Shown: positions 1-12,422 of the stretch, in pieces
Layout: every line of letters starts with the position of its first letter
How positions within the stretch are numbered: the stretch's first letter is position 1
Origin: Drosophila miranda
Lineage: Eukaryota; Arthropoda; Insecta; Diptera; Drosophilidae
Assembly (NCBI RefSeq): GCF_003369915.1
Contig: NC_046677.1
Location: forward strand, 7,502,001-7,566,000
Reading direction: 5' to 3'
Length of the DNA: 64,000 nt
Position numbers and translations under genes: made by a program
The notes under the pieces: generated by a model
Told to the model about the DNA's origin: nothing
What the model saw: the letters and a program-made list of their open reading frames with translations, nothing else
Databases searched by the model: none

Positions 1-972
1 GGAAGGGATGGGATAGTGGGGAGGTGGGAAATAAAATCATTTATGTAAATATATCAAGTGCAGCGATATGTTGGTCTCGTCTCTCTTTCTGGGGTCTGAA
101 AGTCGATTATATTTCCCACCCTTTCCATGGATTTTATGTCAGATATGATGGCCCCTTTCGATGGATTTAATTTTTGATATGATGCCCTTCTTATATAGGA
201 TTTTTGTCTCATGGCTGCCCTCATTTTCTGTGGTTCATCAATCGTTATAATGTGAAATTACATATCATTTTTAGGAGGAGAGTGAAAGCTCTCTTGAGTG
301 GACATTTCTGGTAGATAAAGAGAGATTTTCAGAGGATCGTGCAAGGGTAATGAATACTTAGATGAGCTTTCCACTTATAGAATTATCTATATCTCTGAAA
401 TTACTTCTTAGCAAAGATTAAGAGTTCTCAATTATCTGTAATTTCCAGAAATACGAATACCTTAGTGGTTTAAAAACGAATTCTGTGCGAAAAGTGATGA
501 CCCATCAAGGGAAATTTACTATTAAAGATTGTATCCACTCATGGGGTTGTCCACTCATGGAGCTTTCCACTCACAGGTCTGTCCACTCCTGGAGAGCTAT
601 CCACTTGTACAGCCGCCTTTCTATATTCCACACTACCTGGACCATGGATCCCCATTCAAGAACAAGACCATCCTAATGACAGAGACAGAGGAAGAGACCA
701 ACGAAAGAGACAGCCTAGCGACAGCAACATTTTGTCGCGACAACATTTTTCGGCAGCGACGGCAACTGTCGCCAACTGTTGGCAATTCGCTTCCTCCTTC
801 TTCCTCTCGCTCTCTCTGCCTTCCTCCCTCTCTGAAGTGGCAAAAAGTTGTCGCTTGATTTGGGTACAGTCAAACGCCACTCAAAAAAGGCGCACACACA
901 CATACTCACACATACTCGTACTCGGATTCGTAGTGCGACGTAGAGCATCATCATCATTAGCAAAAGAGCAGC

Positions 973-1034
973 GGCAGTGGCAGTGGCAGTGGCGACGGCG
1001 ACGGCGAACGGCAACGGCGACGGCAACGGCGACG
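973..1034. repeat. GGCAGT/GGCGAC hexamer-like minisatellite
   Basis: Three GGCAGT units are followed by GGCGAC, GGCAAC and GGCGAACGGC variants. It is a short, partly decayed array with six-base periodicity. Similar six-base arrays recur elsewhere in the window. Confidence 0.8.
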
Positions 1035-2592
1035 TTGATGCTGTGCTGTTGGCAGCCTTGTCGCAGCCTCCGCTGTCAAAAGTTGACTTACCGTTTTAAT
1101 TTTAAGTTAAAAACCTGTCAAAAATAAATCATTCAATCCGCTCGACTCTCGACTCGACTCGACTCGCTCATTCATTCGCTCTGGCTCTCTCTCTCTTCGC
1201 ACTCTCTACTGATGGGATAGCTCTCGCTTTTTCCACTCCATTGACTTGTCTCTCTTTGCCTGCCACCCTTTACTCTTCTTGCCTTTCCGCTGGAAGCATA
1301 TTTACGCATTTAGGAGCGCCATCAATGCGACGCCTAGATAGTGACCCAGTTGCCAAAAACTTCCGTCTCCATAGCAGCCCCCATTCTATGGCAGTGCTCC
1401 GTTCTTCGCTCTCCATCTCTGCTTCATCTTCCGTCTCTTGTTGCGCTCACTGTTGATTCATTAAAGAGTCTTGGAGAAAGGGGCATGTATGTACATATGT
1501 GGAGTAGTCTCCATTCATGAATCGCTTGTGGGTCTCGTCTCTTCCGTAATTGAAGTCCTAGACGACAGTGACACTTTTTAATTAAATGACTAATTTCCTT
1601 GTGTAGTGTGTTTTATGACAAAGATCTTAACTGGAGATCAACTGTAACGTTGTCTAGATAATCTACAATCTACATAGATCTTGAGATCTAGAAGAATAAA
1701 TAATGAACTTCAATAGAAAAAAATAATAAAAAAATAAAAAAAGGAAATCCATAAATATTCTTATTTAAATCTATGATCAACTAAATTAAACACGTAAAAC
1801 AAATAAAATAAAAATTTTTAATAAATTAAAATAATATTCGTACTATTATTTATTATAAAAGAAATTCATATAAGAAAAAAATAAATAATAATAAATAATA
1901 AAATAAATAAATAATAAATAAAAAAAATCATTTATAGTGTCATTTATAGAAAACCAAATAAATAAAAGGGAACTCAAGTTGCAGATCTCTAAGAATAGTT
2001 CCCGGATGAAATGAAATATAAAGACTTCTTTTCAGGATTATTACAAATCTATAACCAAACTCTAAAACTCCACTCTATTCCACAGAAATCTCCAAATTGA
2101 CTGCTGAATGATGACAGATCTTTTATATTTAATCCAAACCATTAACCCACAAAATCAAACATTAGTTTGCTCAACAATGTCAGATCTTAGAGTGATCCCC
2201 CCAATGTCTTGCCACCTTATAAAGATCATTGTACGGCCCTCCCCCACCCTCTGATATTCCCACTCAATTTGTAAGAAGACACTTTGCGGCGACACTCGCC
2301 CATAAGGCAAGGGAATGGGCAATCGACTGGGGTTTGGGGGAACTGGCCGATCTTAAAAATTGAAATCGAGAGCAGGCCATAGCTCATGCTGACCCCAAAC
2401 AAATTAACTATAAATTTGCATAAAACACACATCCGAAACGTGGATCCAAACGGGGGGCTAGACCAGCCGGTCAGAGCCATAGAGCGAGAGAGAGCGGAAA
2501 TAATCTTAATTTGAAATCAAAAGTCACGATATGGGTATTTGCAATATGTAACCTCTGTAAGAGCCGCAGAGAAGAGACTCTAAATTGGATTA

Positions 2593-2621
2593 GAGACAAG
2601 ACGAGACGAGACGAGACGAGA
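2593..2621. repeat. (GACGA)n pentamer array
   Basis: Four uninterrupted copies of ACGAG are visible within a run of GAGAC/GACGA units. A related CTCGA array lies at 1141-1170. Simple-sequence repeat. Confidence 0.85.
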
Positions 2622-5117
2622 GGTTCGGTCCTCGCTCTCAGGTGATCTTTTGGCACATCGCGATTGGGGCAGAGATGTGGAGACCTGAGACTTGAGAGAC
2701 CCAGCAAGAGATCCAAGCACGCGCGTGAAGAGACATTCGCGACAAGGCGACAACCGACGACGACGAAACCACAAGCAACGCGGACACAACGACGACAACA
2801 ATCGAAAAATGAACGAGCACCCAAGGTGAATAAATCAAACTGATTTATTGGCATCGACGACAACGACGGGCACCGAGAGGGAGAGAGAGAGAGAGAGAGA
2901 GAAGCCCCTACACTGGAGGAGGAACAATGGCAACCAACGGCACAAAAAGGGGTGCCAATGTGGTGGGAACGCGTGACAAATCAACAGAATAACAGCTGCC
3001 TGGACCAGAGCCAGAGCCCACTTGCCTCTTGGGGCTGCATTTGGCCAATTGGATTGGCGATTGGAAGGGAGAGATTGGCAGCCAAATAAAGACGGTGACT
3101 GATCCCCGACTGATGCTCTGACGCTGTCTCTGGGTGACACATCACACAGCAACCACTGCGAGATCGGAGTATGGGATGGAGGTGACTGATGTGAGTACTG
3201 GACTGGACAACAGACAACAGACAGCAGACAACAGACACATGTTTGCTAACGATTAAGTGCTGAATGATTGGCGTTTAACAGCGCTTCTTAAGTGGGAGAA
3301 CAGTTCCCGGAAGTGGGGATAAGAGGAGCGAAAACAAAGGATAGGAAACAGAAGTAAATTAGGAAGGAAGCGGTATTCTTATAAGAAAGAATCCTAACAT
3401 TTAGGATAGGTATTATTATGAGAATTAACTTAGAATTCTCCCATGAAAGTTCTTAAGAGTTCTGCATCTAAATTTCTGTACGTTTTTATGTCTATTCAAT
3501 GAATAAGAGCCCACTAGAATATCTTGAAACTTTTATCGGTATTTGGAAGTATAATATAATCCCTTAAATATGGGTATAATCTTTTATATTTCATAAAAAG
3601 AATTTGTCTAATTCAATTCATTTAAGTCAATAGCATTTGGATTCCAATATTTATCTCTCAATTATAGTTTTCTATCATAATTATCTATATTTCGAACCCC
3701 CAAACCGAGTTTAATCTTTCAGTGTTCTAAAGAAACCATCACCTGTTCCGTCACCCATTCAAGTTCTCAATCAAATTCTATAAAGAAAATCTTTTCCCTC
3801 TCCCTATCCTATACACATTTATGGTGAAATCATGAGGTTCCCTGCTGCACTTGGGGCTTGGCCCCTCAACAAATTGTCTGTCTGCACTTGGCGTCCAAAA
3901 AAGGCACACACTCCCAGGGATACACAAACACCGAGCGAGAGAGAGAGAGAGATAGAGAGAGAGAGATCTGGCCTAATGTCACTGGCTACGTCATGGCCAT
4001 GCCCACAAAGTAGAGGCTGGTGGGGAAAGGGGGCCTGTCATTGGTTGCATCCGTGATTTGGTAGTGGAGCATTTCGTTTTTGGCATTTATGTGTGCCACT
4101 AAATCTTGCTCACTCACTCAAATGTGTGTGTTCTGGGGTCCTGCATCCTGCTGGGGCTGGGGCACCCAGGATGCTGCCCAAATTAGCTTAAAAACCGACA
4201 AAACTTTGGAGCCCGAACGGCACACGCATAAATTCCTTTGGAGAGCCCCAACACCCAGGCCACAAAAAATCAAAATCGAGTGCAACGTTTTACCAACTCA
4301 ATCACCGAAGAACGACGAGGAGAGTCGAGTGGAGTCGGAGTTGGAGTCCTGGGCTCTGGTAATTATTTTGTGACGCCAAATGGGAGGCCAGCAGTCGGCC
4401 TATTCCCCCCCTCTAACGTCGTATGTGTGTGTGGCATCCCAGGATCCATTCTGTCGAGGCAATCGAGTTTTTGGTGCAGCTGATGCCGCCACAGTCGACT
4501 CGTAAATATGCACGCATGTCCAGGGCCCATGTCCACCAGAAGAGGACAGGGTTGGGGGATGGGGGATGGGGTTGATGGTGATTGCTAGGGGATGGAGGAC
4601 TGGTTGGACGCCTGGTTGGCTGTGTGTACCGGGATGCAGACCGGGTGCAGCTATTTATGCGCTTTATGCATCGTGCGTGCTGTGCCTATTTGGTTGTGCG
4701 TTCTGAAAATCTGTGAGCCAGATAAATTCCACAACCCAAAAGGGTTCATGAAAATGCAATTTTATTTTCTAAAAACACAGAGACACGCACATTCCAACGC
4801 ATGTGACTATACAGACAGACAGACAGACAGATATATATGTATGATTGTAGTCTGTGTACCGCCCACAGGATGTCTGGTATTCTACTGAAAGTGGAGCGCT
4901 CTCTTCCTGTAGTTGGAATTGGAGTCGGGCATGGGGTCTCGATGGGTTCAGCTGTTGGATACTGGGGTTGACCAACGTCGCCCGTTGTCCAATCGGGTAT
5001 GAAATGATGCGTTCTAGGCCTGGGACGACTAATCGGGCATCGAGTGGTGAAGCGGTACAGTGGAAGAATAGATAAAAGATGTATAAAGAAATATATATGT
5101 AGAAAGAGGATACAAAT

Positions 5118-5520
5118 AATCGATAGGCCTGAAAATTTAATCATTTTGATGTCCACTAGAACCTTTAAACTATTAGGTTAATATCGATAAAGCTGATTTA
5201 TTATCGATAAATGGTTTAACGAGAAAAACACCATCGAAACGGCAATCGATAATACGTATTTATTATCCATAAATGTTTAAGATAACAAAACAGCAATGAA
5301 GGCAATCGAAAATAATGATTTTTTATCGATAAATGTGCTAGAGATGGTAGAAGAAAGTTAGAGAGTGATAAAGCAGGAAATATAATTATATTTTATAATC
5401 GATAAATGGTTAAATGGAGAAAAATGCCATCGAAGTAAGTACTAACGACAATCGACAAGATTTATGTCAAAAATATACTAACGGAAATGGAAATTAGCTG
5501 ATTTATTATCGATATATGTG
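5118..5520. repeat. Degenerate array of ATCGATA-centred units
   Basis: A run of diverged units shares a core like TTATTATCGATAAATG. Exact TATCGATA occurs at 5182, 5212, 5324 and 5507, and AATCGATA at 5118, 5244 and 5397. Flanking words also recur: GCAATCGA, TGCTAGAGATGGTA, and CCATCGAA. TATCGATA is the DREF-binding DRE, and CGATA clusters are bound by BEAF-32 (established knowledge for Drosophila). That this array is bound is inference. Confidence 0.75.
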
Positions 5521-8500
5521 CTAGAGATGGTATATGAGAGCTTGAGAGCGATAAAAGAACGAAAACCTGGCATAAAACAGACGAAATTCTAAGGAGAAAA
5601 GCAAGAGGGAAGTGGGCTTAGCCTACTAGGATGATATCATGGGTATTTCTATCCATCAAATGACCTATTTTCTATTGAATATTTCGCCTTTTCTGTACCA
5701 CTGTTGTTTCTGGTTTTTTTGCTGTGTGTGCAACGCACTCGAACCATTTTTATTCCGGGCCAACACACGCAACACGATTGACGATTGGAACAATCCTGTC
5801 GCTCTACGAGAGTGTGCCTCTGCCACACCGCACCACACCCCACCACGCACCACACACATGTGGGTTTAGGCCAGCGACCAGCGAGCAGAATGAGGACCAG
5901 GACTATTCTGTACTGCTGTTGCCGTTGCAGGACTCCTAAATATCGGCAATCAATGACAGTCACTTGTCCAGCGAAATTAGATTTACTCCACGGAACATTT
6001 TACGTCGTTTTATGTGGCAGAGAAAGAGAGGGAGAGAAAGAGAGAGAGAGAGGGAGGCAATCCCCGAATGGAGCGAGGAACAGCAGCTGGAACCACTGCA
6101 CAAGGCACTGACCATAATTTCATCCTCCGTTCTCGTTCTCGTCCTCGGTGTAGTTGCAATATTTGCGAATTGAATTCGATTGGTTGCCGGGAAAGGGGAA
6201 GAGGGGGATTCAAAGGAGTGGGAGTACGGGAGGACATGTGGAGGATCCTTTCTGCATTGGGGAATTGAAATTGAATTTGAATTGAAAAACAGAAACAGAG
6301 ATTACGATTTAATTTCGTCTTTTGTAAGCATAAGCAGATGATTTAGAGCTCTGCCTTTATTTGTCGTTTAGGTAATTGACTGAAGAAAATTGCATAAATA
6401 GTTGCGGAAAATACGCTTTTCCGCGGGCTCTGCTTTGAGTTGGCTATCAAAGGAAGCTACGAGTATTTGTGGTCCTTTGCAGACTCCTTTGAGTAAAAAA
6501 ACTCTTTTGCTTGTGGATTTCTTTGGTGGGTTTCAAGTTTATTGAATGCCAGAAGGGCCTCCACATCTGCAACAGATATTCGAGGGATTCCTTACCACCG
6601 GAGGGAATGTTATAGTGCGGTTACTTGCGCCGTGGACACTGTCTGAAGATTGGAATCCCAGCAATCTATCAAAGGAGAGGCTACCTTTGGCACAAAACAT
6701 GGACAAGGTACTGGTGGAGGCGGAACGGTAATCCAAGACCGTAGCAACGTTAGAGTCGAATGCTTTGGTCAAAAGTGTCCACACTCACAGTGTGGCTGTC
6801 TTTCTTTTTGAAGAGAGTCCTGCATAGCCTGGAGAATAGCCAGAGGACTGCTGCAGACAGAACTCTAACCGTTGGACGGCTCAATGTGATCCTGGGGAAG
6901 GCGGAGACCTTCGGTCTGTAGGAGGACTTTAGATGAACCACGAATACCGACGAATGTCAGTTTGGATAGTAGTACGTGTTTATGGTGGTTCAGGAACTTC
7001 GGTAAGCCCTGTCAAGCAAACATTCATTAAGATTTACAGCCAGTTATGACTTTCAGAGATAGCAGAAGAGTCTCAGACACATCAGAGGAGTCTCAGATGG
7101 AGATACAGATTCCTAAGCGTACTCCTGACATCAAATGCTTCCCTAGGCTTCTATTCCTATCCTCCTATTCTCGCTATTTCATTTTTCATTCCACCATTTC
7201 CTCTACCTCTGCACTCTTCAGTTCTTAGTTGTATAAAACCCTTCCTACATCATCTTTCTTTATCAAAAATCCTTAAAATAAACCTGAAAATTGCTTGAAT
7301 GATGCTTTCTACGGCAATCCCCCCCACAATTTTAGGCTGTTTCAGTATTTTTTCTGCACTTTTTTCGCTCCTTTTTCGCTGTTTGCACTTCTATTCAATT
7401 AAACGTAAACGTAAAACCCACACAACAAACCATTTACGTTGCATTTTTTGTTTTGCTTTTTAAGCGAAAATCTTTTTTAATGGTTCCGGTAGCCGCCAGA
7501 GTTCAGAGTTCCTCTGCCTCCCCCGCCCTCCAGGTCTCCTCACTTCATCAACGAAATTTTGAAGGCAGGCAGTGGCAGAGAGGCCTGCCCTGGCCCTGTG
7601 TGTTTGTGTGTGTTTCGGCCATGGCCCCCATTTAAAATCACTTTGCGGCTTCGCCCTCGCCTCGTGTTATGCATAAATAAACGATGTACGATGTAGGCTG
7701 TAGGATGGGGGTTTCTGGTGGTACCTTTGGCCCCTTGGAGCCGCCGCCTGCATCCACGTCATTTGCTTATCCCTTGGACTGCTGCTGCTGCTGCTGTTGG
7801 CCGCTGCCTTGATTGATGGCAACTTTTGGCAAGTGCTGCTGGGAGGGGGGTGATGGAGTCCTGTTTTGGATAACTTTATTGGTAGCGGGTGCTAAGTTAT
7901 GACGTGCTAATAATGGCGCATAAACACACCGAGAATTGTGGGCGTCACCCCGGACTGAATTTCAATGACGGATGCGCGTTAAACGAAAAAAGAGTGGAGG
8001 ACGTTATTAATGCCCAGCCCCAGAGGCTGTGCCACTGGAAGATTGTGTGTGTCTGTAGGAGCCGAAGATTGGCAGAAGATTGATTGAATGAATGATGAAA
8101 AGAAGGTTTGAAAGGGGAATCCTGGCGAATTATGGACGAATATTCTATAGGTTTTTACATTAATCTGTAATAAATCATGAAGAATCGTTTAGTATCTAAG
8201 GAATACTTATGAGGCTTTTGGAAGGAAGATGAAGTTGTCATTCACACGTCAACTTTGAATGATACAACTCAAGCGAAAAGCTATCATTTAAGAATAAAGA
8301 AAGAAATAAACTTTAGATAACTAGAAGAGTTCACTTTCATTCGTTTTTTTGATACAAAGACTTTACTGGAAAACCTAATAAATATGTTATTTACTTTTCA
8401 TATTAAAATTTCCAATTTTAAAATCCATTAAAACATTCTTTATTTTCTTTAAATTTCACTTATAATTTTTTCAGGAAAAACCATCCTTAATAGTAGGAAA

Positions 8501-9018
8501 ATTCTTAAGATCTACTTCCCATGACTATCTTTTCTCACTGGCGGCTGACCACACCCACAATTTCTTCCCCCTTTTCTCGAGATCATCGATGCATGGCTCC
8601 CACTGAAGATCTCGCGATCAGCGAGTCTTTCGTGCTGCGCTTTTTTTTTGGGGCTATCAAAATATTTTAATCGCGCGGAGATTGTGCATTGGGGCTGCCA
8701 CGAAGTTGTGAAGATTTATGAACATAATAATTACAAATTTGCTAATTGATTTATTGTCGAATGTATAAACACCTTTCGCTTAATTTATGCCGCTGCCGTC
8801 TCAGAGTTGCTTGGGGATCGGTTTGGTTCTTAAATACCTGTTTGGCGGCCAAAGAATTTATGCATTGGCTGGAGGAGCAGGAGGAGGAGAAGGGGGTGGG
8901 GGCTGGTGGAAGAGAGGAGTAGAGCAACCTGTGAGCCGAAGCAATCAGACAGAGAGCATCGAACATCGAGCATTGGGCGCGCTTTTTGGGATGGGATGAT
9001 GTACGACGAATGTCCTGC

Positions 9019-9021
<3 letters not shown>

Positions 9022-9048
<27 letters not shown>
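9022..9048. repeat. (CA)n microsatellite
   Basis: An uninterrupted CA dinucleotide run of about 27 bases. Confidence 0.95.
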
Positions 9049-9053
<5 letters not shown>

Positions 9054-11739
9054 CCATTCGAACCGTTCATTATAAAGGAGTCAGAGTCGAGAATCGAGAG
9101 TCCAGGAGTCGTCAGGTGAGCCGCCGGTAGACCGACAACCGCAGGCAATCACAGGCAACAGGCAACGCAAATTAATTATTAATCAACGGAATGAACCTCG
9201 AGACGATCCACCAGCACCACCAGAGGAAGCTGAAGAAGAGCCATAAAGAGGTGGAGACTCGCCTTGACTCTCGATCTCCGAAGCCGAGAGAGTGATTTAT
9301 GCCCGAGAGCCCCCGCCAAAAGCTAACGAATCCCTCATCCCTTCCCGCCACAATCCACAATCCAACAACTGACAATGTTCTCTCCTGCCTGCCAAGATGG
9401 ACGATGCCGATGACGACGACGACGACGACGACCGAGCAGACGACGGCCGATGCGATGGAGATGAAGACGAAGACGAAGCCACAGTCCGACTTCTTCAAGT
9501 CGAAAGGAAGGCCTCATGCAATGCAATCAAGCCACCACCACCAGGCCCAACACTCTCCAGTCGATCGCATGGATCGTATATAAGCTTTATACACTCAAAG
9601 AGAAATGTTGGTGGAAGAAAAGTAAAGGCTTAAAGTTTTGTATTGTTTGAAATGCAAAGGAAAAGTGAGAATCCACCAAAGATATTCCTTATTCCTATTT
9701 CCCATTCCTCCTATAAGGATAATTTATTATTACCTCCTTCTATAGTGGAAAAAGTCCTAGTATTCAAGTCTTTTACTTCTTGAAATGCATGGGAAAAGTA
9801 GGAATCCACTAAAAATATGCCCTATATATATTCCTAAATACCTAAAAGAATAAGTTTCTTATATCGATATTCTATATACATATATTTATTATTATTTTTG
9901 GTTCTTCTATATTTCTGATGTAAAGTTTTTATATAATCGAAGATACTATATACATATCAGAAATTCTATTAAGTTGAGAATTTTATGATGAAAATGCACT
10001 TGATGAAGATTATTCAGTGTCCCTTCATGTTGCCAGTCACATGACAACGTGATATGATGGCACTTTTGTGGGAATAGCATCATTCAAGAATGAAAAACTA
10101 TTAACCATTTTTAGTTGTTTTTTTTTTAAATTGAAATGATATTTTCTCTTATTTCAAATATAATTAATTTCTTGGAATCCACTCAAAGATAATCCCAATA
10201 TATTTCCTCCAATCCCCAGAGTACCAACATTTTCGTTTGTCTGTACAACATGCTGCAGGCTTCCAACAACAGGCAACATGCGGCAATCGGGCTGCCTCTT
10301 TGGAGCCTCGTTTTTGGGTTCCACCCATATCAGTCAGCCCCCAAGTACGTCAGTCAGTCAACGAATGCGAATGTCCGTCCGTTGCACATGCAATGGGTCC
10401 CTCCTCCAGGGGGAGGGAATGTGGAGAGCGGGGGGCATCGGCAGCAGCATGCGATGGTTCGGCAGATACCTGAGAGTCGTCGTCGAGAACGTCGACGGCA
10501 CAGGGCGGAGGGGGGAGAGACTCCATCGGGACTCCATCGGACGACTCCAGACACCACACCAAGCGGAGTCCAGGGCGAATCAGAAATGCCAGAATTGAAA
10601 TCGCATTTTAAATCATCTCTCCAGCTCCCCCGCTCCTCTGGCCCCTGGTCTCTGGGTGCGCTGCAGCACATGATTCACAGTCACAATCGCCTCAAATCTC
10701 GAATAACAAATCGCATAATTACGGGGCAGCGGCTGTCCATTGCCTGCTCTCTCGCTTCCACCGGGTCTGTGTCCAGGTTCCATTGGGGCCTTCGAGCCAA
10801 AAGCTCAGAGACGACTACTCACAGAGATGGCGATGCACTGCAGATATGAAATATTTTAGCTAAATGGCAGCCAAAGAAATAAAAATGTGGGATTGAAGCG
10901 TATAAATCAAGGTGCACTGGCTGCTAGGGATTGGAGTCTCTGTCTCTCCTGCTCCTCCTCCTCCCTTGAGGATGAGAGAATGCGAATGAGAGGAGAGTCC
11001 ATCAGAGGATAGCCATTGGAGGAGGCTTCATTAATATACGGATACGGATATGTGTGTGTGTGAAGCATAAAATCAACCTGAGGCGATAAATTGAAACGAT
11101 TTTTGCACTGAACACGCAATTAGTTCTCCTCTAGTCCCCCCAGTATCCCCACTCCCCATCTTTATAGAGGTCTCCCATATGTCCAGACGATCACAAAAAA
11201 AAAAGATTGAAAGAAGTATCTCTGAAATACAAATGATTCCAATGACATTTGAGAAATCGTTTTGATTTCGTTCCAACAAAATGAGAGGTTCTGTTCGCTG
11301 TCTCTCTCTCCCTCTGTCTCTGTTGTGCTCTCTTTCTCCCACTAACTGCTGCTAATGACACAGGAAATGTGTAGAATTTTTTATCAAGATTATGCCCCTG
11401 GGATCGTGTTTAAAGATAGTTGCATATGTAGATTGAAATTATGTCAGATTAATTTCTAGATAATTATGGAGGTTTTGTTCAACCTGCTTGGTGGCCAGAT
11501 CTGTAAAGATAGAGAGGGGAACATTCACATTAATTGTCGTGTAAATCATAAAAGAGTAATTTCCATAATAATTCAAAATGAATTTCTACTGGGGTGGTAT
11601 AGGATTTTTAGCTTTTATTTCAGTTTATTACATATTCTAGTATTTTTATGAATTTTATAATGAATATCTGCCGTTCTATTTATTTATTATAATTATTTAA
11701 AGGTATTCTTATTATTATTCCCGTTTTCATTCCGCTCAG

Positions 11740-12048
11740 AATCATAAACACTCGAAATTTCGGGCACACACTCACTCAATGCTTACCCGCTCTCACAACG
11801 CTCATTCACTCTTTCACTCCGCTCTCTCATCTCTTGTTTTCGATTGAACCCGAGTTCGAATTTCGAACTGCCGGCCAGCTGAAGCAACGCGTTGCCGTAT
11901 GGTTGCTAGTGAAAAGTGCGCTGTGGCTACAAATTAATGTTGTTTTTTGTTTTTATTGTTTAAATTAATTCAGATACAATAATGTAAACTAATAAATACA
12001 AAGTGCACCGCTTTAGTGAATGATTAACATAATAATCTGCTAAATAGC
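11740..12048 (+). promoter_or_regulatory. Promoter and 5' UTR of the zinc-finger gene (inferred)
   Basis: This is the stretch just upstream of the first coding exon. It holds a CTCT/GAGA-rich segment (about 11790-11840, GAGA-factor-like) and a perfect odd palindrome, GTTCGAATTTCGAAC, at 11854-11868. No TATA box is evident. The start site is not visible from sequence; the AT-rich 100 bases before the ATG look like a 5' UTR. A second copy of the palindrome lies 322 bases downstream of the exon at 12408-12422. Confidence 0.45.
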
Positions 12049-12086
12049 ATGGCTAAAGCCGCTGCGGGCAGTAATTGCGTTTTTCG
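12049..12086 (+). CDS. Zinc-finger gene, coding exon 1 (12 codons plus 2 bases)
   Basis: The exon reads MAKAAAGSNCVF and ends with two bases of the next codon at a strong donor (CG|GTAAGT). I assign it to the zinc-finger gene because those two bases join the first base after the acceptor at 35687 to make CGA (Arg). This puts the exon in frame with the main exon and gives FRSNMDSDD across the junction. The ATG is followed by an open frame with a good donor and preceded by UTR-like sequence, but 38 bases is little evidence on its own. If the exon is not used, translation would start at the ATG at 35695. A transcript read across the 23.6 kb intron would settle it. Confidence 0.7.
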
Positions 12087-12407
12087 GTAAGTCATTTGGC
12101 AAGTTTCTTGATAAAAGCAATCAAATCTGCTTCAGAGCAGGGTTCAATTGTTCATTATGTCTGCTGCTGCTGATATCACATATTTGCTTATATTACCCTT
12201 TCCCTCTAGTTGTGCAAATCGTTTATTACTGCATTTATTTGTTTATTTCGTCTGAAAGAACGCCGGCTGCAAAAAAACATCTGATTTGTCTGTTGTTGCG
12301 TGTTTTCGAAAGAGAGACGAGAGCGTAAGAGTGGAGCATGAGAAAGAGCGAGTAGTTTGCTTGAGTGGTTTTTGCTCTCGCGAAACGTTTTGTGAGCGCT
12401 TGAGTGA

Positions 12408-12422
12408 GTTCGAATTTCGAAC
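12408..12422. repeat. Second copy of the GTTCGAATTTCGAAC palindrome
   Basis: It is identical over 15 bases to 11854-11868, and the preceding GAGTTCG context is shared. The two copies flank coding exon 1 of the zinc-finger gene. Confidence 0.85.

Larger units (their letters stand above)
1..11740. other. Noncoding region upstream of the zinc-finger gene; no gene supported
   Basis: I see no open frame here with a recognisable domain or with splice sites that join to anything. The stretch alternates G/C-rich segments full of short arrays (GAGA, CTCGA, GACGA and GGCAGT units) with AT-rich segments, notably about 1680-1960, which is nearly pure A/T. The open frames are short and overlap each other in several frames, as expected where stops are rare by composition. 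Named structures inside it are listed separately. It may be intergenic, or part of an intron or 5' region of a gene to the left; the sequence does not decide this. Confidence 0.6.

Noticed and set aside
6546..6731. Possible transposon-coding relic near 6.5-6.9 kb
   Set aside because: The text looks peptide-like in places, but I could match no transposase or reverse-transcriptase motif.
10250..10849. 199-codon plus-strand frame
   Set aside because: The stretch is G/C-rich with few stops in any frame; three other long frames overlap it. No domain or splice context supports it.
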